Source: Nostoc sp. JL33 (GTDB lineage Bacteria > Cyanobacteriota > Cyanobacteriia > Cyanobacteriales > Nostocaceae). From it: a stretch of DNA of 64,000 nt. The first letter of the stretch is position 1, and every line of letters begins with the position of its first letter. The position numbers were made by a program, and so were the translations under genes. The notes under the pieces were generated by a model. It saw nothing but the letters and a program-made list of their open reading frames with translations, did not search any database and was not told the DNA's origin. The stretch lies in the NCBI RefSeq assembly GCF_017114985.1, contig NZ_JABXKP010000054.1:1-64000 (forward strand), in the 5' to 3' direction. Shown here one piece after another: positions 1 to 6,355 of the stretch.

Positions 1-2
1 TA

Positions 3-839
3 TCCGAAACCGACCCTAATTCAAACACTCAAAACACTGAGCTAATTAACTCAGCGATCACTTCCTTAGGTAAAATAACCGACCGCATTTCTGCTCTCGA
101 AGATAATTTTATACAACTACAATTCACAAATTCTCTAAATTCTCAAAAACATACTACCCCAGAGCCTAATACACATACCACAGCCCAAAATCAAACTAAA
201 CCAAAATCTTTAACTCTAAATCCAGATCCCAAGCCTAAGCCTTTACCTCTACCACTCAAAGGAACCACCTCTATTAAAGAACTACCTTCCCCTCTTGGCA
301 CAACTGAACTTGCTCAACGTCTCAAAATTTCTGTCAAACGCCTTGAAAAAGTCAGAACTCAGTACAAACATTCTCCTGAAGGTTTTTTCAAATATACCCT
401 TAAAAAAGAAAATGGAAAATTTGGCTGGATTTATGATCCTACTCAACGACTCCACATTCCCTACTTAGAACCTCCCACAACTGTTACTGTTACTTTTACT
501 GCTGCTCCCCCTACCGCCAAAGAAATACAGACCTTGCCCGCTCCTTCTGATACCACTGAAAAACCTGAGTCTACTACAACTAAACTCCAAACAGAAAAAT
601 TAGCCACTAAATCTAAATCAACCAAAAAACCTAAGCCACAACTTCTACCCGATCTCAATCAATCTCAACTCGCAAAGAGATTCGGACTTAATTCCTCTAC
701 TTTAAGCAGAAAACGATCAAGCTTCTCTAATGCCTATATCTCAGCACAAGATTTTGACTCTTGGTGCCGAAGCAAAGACCCCGACAACTTTACATGGACT
801 TATTCTGAGGATTCTCAAAATTACACCTGCCACCCATAA
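3..839 (+). CDS. Coiled-coil / C-terminal DNA-binding-like protein (5' end outside window)
   Basis: The reading frame is open from the first bases of the window to the TAA at 837-839, so only the C-terminal ~278 residues are present. A short predicted helix (ELINSAITSLGKITDRI) is followed by a Pro/Thr/Lys-rich linker. Two helix-turn-helix-like segments follow, beginning LAQRLKISVKRLEKVR and LAKRFGLNSSTLSRKR. The end, FDSWCRSKDPDNFTWTY, matches the end of the protein at 43655-44062 (FISWSRNRDPMSVGWEW), so both belong to one plasmid paralogue family; a decayed copy lies at 39.8 kb. In the better-preserved relative an RHH-like N-terminus precedes the coiled coil. Role unknown; a plasmid regulator or accessory partition protein is an inference. 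The internal TTG at 534 is not a real start. Confidence 0.7.
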   Translation, partial: SETDPNSNTQNTELINSAITSLGKITDRISALEDNFIQLQFTNSLNSQKHTTPEPNTHTTAQNQTKPKSLTLNPDPKPKPLPLPLKGTTSIKELPSPLGTTELAQRLKISVKRLEKVRTQYKHSPEGFFKYTLKKENGKFGWIYDPTQRLHIPYLEPPTTVTVTFTAAPPTAKEIQTLPAPSDTTEKPESTTTKLQTEKLATKSKSTKKPKPQLLPDLNQSQLAKRFGLNSSTLSRKRSSFSNAYISAQDFDSWCRSKDPDNFTWTYSEDSQNYTCHP

Positions 840-848
840 AGCTAGTAA

Positions 849-2009
849 CTACAATTCTCTGATTAATCTCCTCGCTTTCTCCAATTCCATTGCATGCGCC
901 TGATAAAAATGGCTATCACTTGACTCACCAACCACAGGCTGAACGATCGCAAAAAATGCCTTCCCATTCCAATGCCCATAAATCTTTCTATCACTCCCAT
1001 CTAGAACATGCGTTATTAGACGTACACCAAAATTATTCACCAATTCATCTGTGAATGCGGCTGGCTTATACTTCAAGCCCCTAAGCCTTATTTGATGATT
1101 TACATCACGCTCACTGCCAATTGGATTTAATAAACCTATAAATCCAAATCCTTCATCCCATAACTGACCATATCCCAACTTTTTCGTTGAAAGCTGAAAT
1201 CCTTTCTCTGCTAAAAAACTCTCTAATTTCTCTAAAACTGATGTTGGGGTACAAGCCTTTAGAGTGAAACAATCTGTGTGACAACGAACACAGTAACCCT
1301 CAGTTATTTTTTGCCCTGCTTCCATCACATCATAAACTTTTTGCACTGCTAATGTTGCTGCGTTAAAAGCAGCACCCCATTTTGTACCATATTTTTTGGA
1401 AGCTAACATCCCAAAAGCACGATGCTTAAACCATTTAGGTAAATGTGGCGACCACTGGCGTAATTGATCTATACCACCACCATCTGGCTCAAATGTAGTA
1501 TTACCATTTTTATGTTCAAACAAGTATAAAGTCGGTAACTGGCACAGTGATGTGAAAAATGCTGATTTGATATCCCTATCTACCAAGTACTGCGGCTCAT
1601 GCTCTTGAAAATATTTATAGCTCCAGTACTCATCCGAACATTTTTCGGCTCTCGCTAATATTTTTTTCCCATAGTAGTAAGGGCTTCTCGGTGCTTTACT
1701 GTCACACTTTTGAGGATTAATACCGATTACCTCCTTCCAAAACTTTTCAGCAAGTGTGCCAGGAGTTAAATCTGGATGAATAGCCAATGAGAACCCAAAT
1801 ACCTGAGCTAATTCATAAGTCTCTTTTCGGAATTTCTGTCCTTCCTCACTCGGATTCCAGAATACCGCTAACTTCTTACTACCTCGCTTAACCGTAAAAC
1901 AGACCTTCCCTTTGGAGGCTTGCACATCTCCTCCCTTTTTATCTGCAAAGCCCTGTGCATCTGCCTCTGTCGCCCAGTCAACAATTATGCTCTCCACAGG
2001 TTTAACCAT
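849..2009 (-). CDS. Compact family-B DNA polymerase palm-like protein, probable plasmid replication protein
   Basis: About 386 residues from the ATG at 2009, which overlaps the TAA of the upstream gene; longer TTG/ATG starts at 2030 and 2021 exist. Three segments in the right order resemble family-B polymerase motifs. Motif A is VDRDIKSAFFTS (compare DxxSLYPS). Motif B is MLASKKYGTKWG, followed by a long helix (compare KxxxNSxYG). Motif C is VRCHTDCFTL (compare YGDTDS; the second, metal-binding Asp is kept). There is no room for a normal exonuclease domain. Together with its partner at 2002-2685 and the RHH gene across an operator-like repeat, a replication-initiation role is inferred. The polymerase call is from motif reading only and needs a profile or structure comparison. 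Confidence 0.55.
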   Translation of the reverse strand: MVKPVESIIVDWATEADAQGFADKKGGDVQASKGKVCFTVKRGSKKLAVFWNPSEEGQKFRKETYELAQVFGFSLAIHPDLTPGTLAEKFWKEVIGINPQKCDSKAPRSPYYYGKKILARAEKCSDEYWSYKYFQEHEPQYLVDRDIKSAFFTSLCQLPTLYLFEHKNGNTTFEPDGGGIDQLRQWSPHLPKWFKHRAFGMLASKKYGTKWGAAFNAATLAVQKVYDVMEAGQKITEGYCVRCHTDCFTLKACTPTSVLEKLESFLAEKGFQLSTKKLGYGQLWDEGFGFIGLLNPIGSERDVNHQIRLRGLKYKPAAFTDELVNNFGVRLITHVLDGSDRKIYGHWNGKAFFAIVQPVVGESSDSHFYQAHAMELEKARRLIREL

Positions 2010-2685
2010 ATAAATCACCATCCATATCAACTAAATCAGAGTCCTCATAATCCTCAAAATTTAACGATTTTCCTGACGAGTTAGGGGAATCATGATAATA
2101 CTCTAGGTAAACTGAACCTCCAGATTGGAATTTCAATTTCATCTGTGCTTGAGAATTAGATAAATTATCCTCTAACAAATAACGATATAACCGTTTATCA
2201 TCAATTCCTGTTACTGAGTTTTCGATTCCCCTAATCGCAACACCATTTTCTATACCCTCTTTCACAACTGCTTTGACTTCTTGACCTTCTGCCTTTCCAT
2301 TCACTACAGATTCACTAAACCTCAATTTCGCATTAAAAACGGCATCTATTTTATCTTCTGTTTTCGCTCCTCTCGGAAGCTCTACACTCTCTATTTTTGA
2401 CTCACGCGGCAGTTTTCTAAATTCTTCTGAAGTTTTTATATATTCTGGTACTTTTGCTTTCTTATTGTATGTGAACATTGTCCGAAACGCTTTAGAATCT
2501 GGATTTGCAGTCGGACTTATCCATTTTGATGCTGTTTCTTTACTTATTTTAAATACCTCAGAAATTGTATCTCTTAAGCTTTGACGCTCTACTTTAGTCA
2601 TCTTACCTACAGATGCTCTAAACTCCTGATCCCGCCTGATTAATTCTTGTTTATTCTCTGGTTCTACATCTCTCCTGTAACTCAT
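2002..2685 (-). CDS. Hypothetical plasmid replication-associated protein
   Basis: A 227-residue protein translated just ahead of the polymerase-palm-like gene; its TAA overlaps that gene's ATG, so the two are probably coupled. The N-terminal third is basic and contains a possible helix-turn-helix (DTISEVFKISKETASKWISP). The C-terminus is very acidic (FEDYEDSDLVDMDGDLYG). No family is recognised. The start ATG at 2683-2685 lies about 130 bp from the perfect inverted repeat at 2815-2855, across the divergent promoter region shared with the RHH gene. A DNA-binding partner for replication fits the context, but this is inference. Confidence 0.6.
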   Translation of the reverse strand: MSYRRDVEPENKQELIRRDQEFRASVGKMTKVERQSLRDTISEVFKISKETASKWISPTANPDSKAFRTMFTYNKKAKVPEYIKTSEEFRKLPRESKIESVELPRGAKTEDKIDAVFNAKLRFSESVVNGKAEGQEVKAVVKEGIENGVAIRGIENSVTGIDDKRLYRYLLEDNLSNSQAQMKLKFQSGGSVYLEYYHDSPNSSGKSLNFEDYEDSDLVDMDGDLYG

Positions 2686-2725
2686 TTTTTATTCCCAAAA
2701 TCCTATTTCTATTTTTATTTAAATC

Positions 2726-2777
2726 ATGATATTTTTAAAATATCTATTTTGATGTTTACCTATTTTAAATATATCAT
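2726..2777. repeat. AT-rich imperfect inverted repeat
   Basis: The arms at 2726-2742 (ATGATATTTTTAAAATA) and 2761-2777 pair at 16 of 17 positions. The left arm sits in a smaller dyad, GATATTTT-T-AAAATATC, at 2728-2744. This is the most AT-rich part of the divergent region between the replication-like genes and the RHH gene. An origin-unwinding element or a regulator site are both possible. Confidence 0.5.
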
Positions 2778-2814
2778 AGAAAGCTGCATAGTGCAGCACT
2801 TAGTAACTAAAAAA

Positions 2815-2855
2815 CTCACTTATATGCAATTATGTACTATTTGCATATAAGTGAG
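2815..2855. promoter_or_regulatory. Perfect 15-bp inverted repeat, likely operator
   Basis: CTCACTTATATGCAA at 2815-2829 and its exact reverse complement at 2841-2855 are separated by 11 bp. The element ends 35 bp before the start of the RHH gene at 2891 and lies between it and the divergent replication-like operon. RHH repressors of plasmids commonly bind such dyads to control themselves and rep. A role as a replication-protein site is the alternative. Confidence 0.6.
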
Positions 2856-2890
2856 GCATAATCAAGAAAGAGTTTACATCCCTCTTATCA

Positions 2891-3139
2891 ATGGCTTCTA
2901 ATTGGAGAATCACCGTAACCTTACCCGAACAATTCAAACAATTTTTAGAGCAATGGGCCCAAAACGAGCATCGCTCCGTCAGCAATCTCGCTGCTAGCAT
3001 ATTAATTAATGCCGCTCAGGAAAAGATATCCATATCCGAAGCCACACTCGAAAACAAAAAGTCAAAGTCCCAAACTCTCAAAAAATCTAACTCTAAACCC
3101 AAATCTACTAAGTCTGCCAACCCTAAGCCGATTACATAA
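2891..3139 (+). CDS. Ribbon-helix-helix (CopG/Arc-like) DNA-binding protein
   Basis: 82 residues. The N-terminal half is a recognisable RHH fold: a beta strand (NWRITVTLPEQFKQFLEQW) followed by a helix and a turn (NEHRSVSNLAASILINA). The remainder is a lysine/serine/proline-rich basic tail, common in plasmid copy-control and partition-associated RHH proteins. It lies divergent to the replication-like operon with a perfect dyad (2815-2855) directly upstream. Autoregulation plus control of the rep genes is the natural inference. No strong Shine-Dalgarno sequence is visible. Confidence 0.75.
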   Translation: MASNWRITVTLPEQFKQFLEQWAQNEHRSVSNLAASILINAAQEKISISEATLENKKSKSQTLKKSNSKPKSTKSANPKPIT

Positions 3140-3469
3140 CTCAATCCATGAATTACCCCGCCAATTTCTCTGAGCAAACTTGAGAGATACTTTTGACTGC
3201 AACAAATTCATATCCTCTTGCAGAGGTGCGAATCCCCTCCAGCATTTCCGCGCTGATCATCGAGTCACTACTCAACGATAGAATAAGGGTTTCAGCTTCT
3301 GAAAATACTTGTATTACTCATGTAATGTCTCTTAACCCAGTTTTCTGCGCGAATGCTACTCATACCCCAAAAAGAAGCAGAATTTAAGTATGAGCAGTAT
3401 TATTTCTGCCCCCGGTCTTTATCTTGGTGAAATAAAAATTTACATACCAGAATTTCTGAGAACGATCGC

Positions 3470-3507
3470 AAATTTATTCGAGCGCAGAAAATTTATTCGA
3501 GCGCAGA
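3470..3507. repeat. 19-bp perfect tandem duplication
   Basis: AAATTTATTCGAGCGCAGA occurs twice head to tail (3470-3488, 3489-3507). The unit is not a multiple of three, so it would shift the frame of any gene it entered; it lies at the edge of the decayed coding stretch that follows. Confidence 0.8.
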
Positions 3508-3794
3508 AATGACCGCTTTGCAGTAGTTACAGTTAGTAATAACCTCCAAATTGCGAGGAGTATTAGTTCCCTGAAGATTTGTATGAATTCAATCGTATTT
3601 AGAGGAGAGATTTATCTGAAGGTAGCCAAATTGAATTTACTTATCGCGCACTAACTAACTCAGTTGTAATTAAAGAACATTGGTCACAATTTACTACTAA
3701 ATACAGACTCATTGGAGACGGGAATGAACATTACCACATGGCAGAGATACTAGCATTAGAGCCAATAGTAGCGCCTACTGGGGCAAAATGTTGA
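3505..3794 (+). pseudogene. Decayed coding remnant, unidentified
   Basis: The end of this stretch is protein-like in one frame (for example ALTNSVVIKEHWSQFTTKYR and HYHMAEILALEPIVAPTG, stop at 3792-3794). It has an in-frame TAG upstream at about 3600, no start codon, and a second frame taking over on the left. It looks like the remains of a gene broken by small indels. No family recognised. Confidence 0.35.
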
Positions 3795-4453
3795 AGGGTA
3801 TCTACCCTTTTTGGTGTACTTGCATTCATAAAAGTACACTTCGCAATTATCCTCATTTACCCGCGTTTACCCGCGTTTTTTTATATTAATTTCAAAAAAT
3901 GGCTGACAGAATCAAGGTGAAATGTACTTATCGATAGACATAGGTATCAGCGCCTGTAATTCATAGCCAGAGCCTATATTTTAGGTAAGAGTACAACAAC
4001 AAATAATGGCACATTCTAGGTTTTTTATTCTATCTCAGGTATACCGGAGATAGAATAAACTACAGCCCAAAAACAAAAATCTCAAGATATCATTTTTTAA
4101 TTTGCCTCGCCAAAAATCATTTTTCGATCTAATATCAATAACTAAGGCTATAACTAAGGCTATAAGTAAAATATGGTACAAGCAAGAACCAGACCCAGAA
4201 TTTGAGCAATCTATTTTCAGAGAAATAAACCCTTAATTATTTCAAGCAAAAAAAACAGGAGGATGCTGACGCTCTCACCAGAGTTTGCCCAAACAACCAC
4301 CCGTCCAACATCAAAATAGTATTACTATTTTGTCAAAAAACTTATATTAACTCTAGCTCACTTTGGTTCCCAGTGCGGTCATAGAGGCGTAACTCAAAGA
4401 ATGCTTACTTCTAGGAACACGGGTTTTGTAGAAACGAAATAGCGTTGGCATCC
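3795..4453. other. Non-coding stretch between replication-like modules
   Basis: No convincing gene. It holds a short direct repeat (TTTACCCGCG twice near 3860), a 36-bp near-palindrome (4024-4059) and a 12-bp tandem repeat, AACTAAGGCTAT, at 4140-4163. The richness in dyads and the position beside two replication-like modules make it a candidate origin or control region. Confidence 0.45.
4024..4059. repeat. 36-bp near-perfect palindrome
   Basis: TTTATTCTATCTC and GAGATAGAATAAA flank a central GGTATACC dyad, with one mismatched pair in the whole 36 bp. There is no T-run after either arm, so it is not a typical terminator. It could be an operator or a cruciform-forming origin element. Confidence 0.7.
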
Positions 4454-4482
4454 TCCTGTGGCAAACATTACAGGCCACAGGA
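4454..4482 (+). promoter_or_regulatory. Hairpin overlapping the ribosome-binding site of the Rep-like gene
   Basis: TCCTGTGGC at 4454-4462 pairs perfectly with GCCACAGGA at 4474-4482. The right arm contains the AGGA that serves as Shine-Dalgarno sequence for the ATG at 4491. Folding would hide the ribosome-binding site, a plausible translational brake on a replication gene. Confidence 0.5.
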
Positions 4483-4490
4483 CGACAAAA

Positions 4491-5183
4491 ATGAAATTTA
4501 CAGATTTACTCGAAGGAATCGGCTCACCCATAGCTTTCTACCCTGATTTAATACCACTGACTGGTTCTCCAAACGCAGCCTTATTCCTGTGTCAATTAAC
4601 GTATTGGACAGGCAAGCAGCATAATCCAGACGGTTGGATTTACAAGACACAAGAAGAGTGGGGCTATGAGACTGGCTTAAGTGAGAAAGAGCAACGAACC
4701 GCACGGCGGTCATTAGTTGAGCGTGGATATGTCGAAGAACAAGAACGTGGTATCCCATCGCGGTTGGAGTATCGTCTGCTTGCAGATCCTTTAAAAGAGA
4801 TTTGGGATGTTTGGGCGATCGCATCCAATGTAAAAAAACAGTTTGAAACTTTAAGCAGTACTTATGGCGTACTTTTGAGTCGCGGCATCCAATACTTAGA
4901 GATGCAGGATCAAATGAAACGATTCCGCTCAGTAATTCGCCAGTGCCACCAAGTTACTAATCAATTTTTTGACCGATGCCAACAATTACAAATCAGTCCA
5001 TCCGAAATTGCCGACTCTTTGCGCTCTCAACTCTCTCAACTGGCTCAAACCCTTGCTAGACCAACAAACTCCCATCGGGCAGTACTGGTTACTCCCAACG
5101 GGCAGTACAAGAAGGAACCATCGGGCAGTACTAGTACCCCCCAACAGGAAGTACTAGTACCTCCCGATGGGAGTTTACCCTAG
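4491..5183 (+). CDS. Replication-protein-like winged-helix protein, N-terminal part (ends at in-frame TAG)
   Basis: The start is taken as ATG 4491 behind AGGA; a GTG at 4458 would lie inside the hairpin. The N-terminal ~110 residues resemble the winged-helix domain of phage and plasmid replication initiators: a hydrophobic helix (NAALFLCQLTYW), WIYKTQEEWGYETGLSE, then ARRSLVERGYVEE and a beta wing (RLEYRLL). After a helical middle comes a linker with repeated SHRAVLV/PNGQY-like motifs. TAG at 5181-5183 ends the frame, but the same frame is then open without another stop to 5945. This and the next entry therefore look like one ~485-residue gene broken by a nonsense codon. Confidence 0.65.
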   Translation: MKFTDLLEGIGSPIAFYPDLIPLTGSPNAALFLCQLTYWTGKQHNPDGWIYKTQEEWGYETGLSEKEQRTARRSLVERGYVEEQERGIPSRLEYRLLADPLKEIWDVWAIASNVKKQFETLSSTYGVLLSRGIQYLEMQDQMKRFRSVIRQCHQVTNQFFDRCQQLQISPSEIADSLRSQLSQLAQTLARPTNSHRAVLVTPNGQYKKEPSGSTSTPQQEVLVPPDGSLP

Positions 5184-5447
5184 CCCTCAAGCCCAGCGCC
5201 CGCCTACGTCCTAGAGTCTACAGAGATTACGGCAAAAACTACGGCATTAATTTCGGCAAAGAGTGGGCAACCGACCCCGGATTCCACAAACAAAAAAACT
5301 GAACTATTAAATTTATTTAATGGCCCCGGACAAGAAAAAGAGCTGAACAAGGAAAACGCTCTACAAGTAGAAGTACAAGTATTACCAGATACTCAGCAAT
5401 CAACCAAGGATCAGGAATTAAAATCTCAAGGCCAGCAAAATATTTTC

Positions 5448-5945
5448 ATGGAGAAAAAATTCCTTGGCGGCGCGGGATTTTCTCTTGAAAAAGAAAAAAG
5501 CCCAGATTGGGTTATTGAGTATGAGGATAAAGTGCGTAATGGGGCGACTCTGCCGCGCTCAGAACTGGTTAAATTAGCTGAATATAGGTTAGGAGACTTG
5601 GCGAGTCTTTATCGGCACTCTGGGCGTGTTCTGGATGCAAATCCAAATGACATTAAGCCGGAGTTCTTAAAGTTTTTGCAGTGGTATGCGTTCAATCGGA
5701 ACCCGGATATTAGTTTCGTCCGGGCTTGTGTCGTTAAAGCAGAGCGGAATCCTGAGCAGTGGGGTGTATTGCTGTGTTGGTTATCGACATTCCAACAGGT
5801 TCAGGACGATCCGAGTGTTTTGGGAACCATACTTGCAGCCAAGGTGAGCAGTGGCGGTAACAATGTCAACAAAGAAGATTTGAGTGCGAGTAATCGTCGG
5901 AATTTGGAAATAGCTATGAGTGTCAAAAGTTGGCGGGATCTTTAA
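5448..5945 (+). CDS. C-terminal part of the split replication-like protein
   Basis: Same frame as 4491-5183, and open from 5184 onward; the first ATG is at 5448. The segment 5184-5447 encodes a low-complexity Ser/Thr/Gln linker. Residues from EKKFLGGAGFSLEKE onward form a compact domain (LPRSELVKLAEYRLGDLASL, FLKFLQWYAFNRNPDISFV, WGVLLCWLSTFQQVQ) of unknown fold. Whether it is made separately from the internal ATG or only as part of a read-through product cannot be told. Strong residual coding character up to its own TAA suggests that the nonsense mutation is recent or tolerated. Confidence 0.5.
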   Translation: MEKKFLGGAGFSLEKEKSPDWVIEYEDKVRNGATLPRSELVKLAEYRLGDLASLYRHSGRVLDANPNDIKPEFLKFLQWYAFNRNPDISFVRACVVKAERNPEQWGVLLCWLSTFQQVQDDPSVLGTILAAKVSSGGNNVNKEDLSASNRRNLEIAMSVKSWRDL

Positions 5946-5947
5946 TT

Positions 5948-6244
5948 ATGTTGCAAGAAACAGTTTTTAATGAGACTTTCCTAGAAATTACCAATTACTA
6001 CAATCAAGCTTTGAGTCCACGCATCTCAAGAATTTACTATGAATATTTCAGTAAAAATCTCAGCGATCAGGAATTCATGGATGCGGATGACTCAATTATG
6101 GTTCCCCGAAAAGATAGTGAATTGATAAATGCTAAAGATAGCGAATTATTTCGCTCTGAATTGAAACCTGGGGATAAAGTTGAGTTTTACAATCAGGATA
6201 TTCGCAAAAAATGGGTAGGAACCATTAAGAGCATTAAGCTATGA
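5948..6244 (+). CDS. Small hypothetical protein
   Basis: 98 residues from ATG 5948, which lies 2 bp after the TAA of the preceding frame, so it is probably translated with it; an upstream start at 5930 overlaps that gene. The ending LKPGDKVEFYNQDIRKKWVGTIKSIKL looks like a small beta-barrel (SH3/KOW-like) module. No family recognised. Same strand and tight spacing suggest co-expression with the split replication-like gene. Confidence 0.5.
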   Translation: MLQETVFNETFLEITNYYNQALSPRISRIYYEYFSKNLSDQEFMDADDSIMVPRKDSELINAKDSELFRSELKPGDKVEFYNQDIRKKWVGTIKSIKL

Positions 6245-6278
6245 CCTACCATCTGTATTTCCCTAACCTTCTTTACTG

Positions 6279-6308
6279 CGATGGCTACGCCCGCCGAAGG
6301 CATCGCAT
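6279..6308. repeat. Small palindromic dispersed repeat
   Basis: GCGATGGCTACGCCCGCCG followed by AAGGCATCGC pairs end to end (GCGATGcC...GgCATCGC). Relatives occur near 14869, 17510, 37307 and 37508, a style of short dispersed repeat common in Nostoc-type genomes. Confidence 0.6.
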
Positions 6309-6355
6309 TCCTCAAACCCATGATAGTCTGGGTATTCTCAGACGGACACTAACAT

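Noticed and set aside
2647-2850. 67-codon frame in the divergent promoter region
   Set aside because: Low-complexity product of AT-rich DNA, crosses the inverted repeats.
3225-3250. tRNA-like T-arm (GAGGTGCGAATCCCCTC)
   Set aside because: The T-loop-like string is there, but no acceptor stem, anticodon arm or D-arm partner can be found upstream at the right distance.
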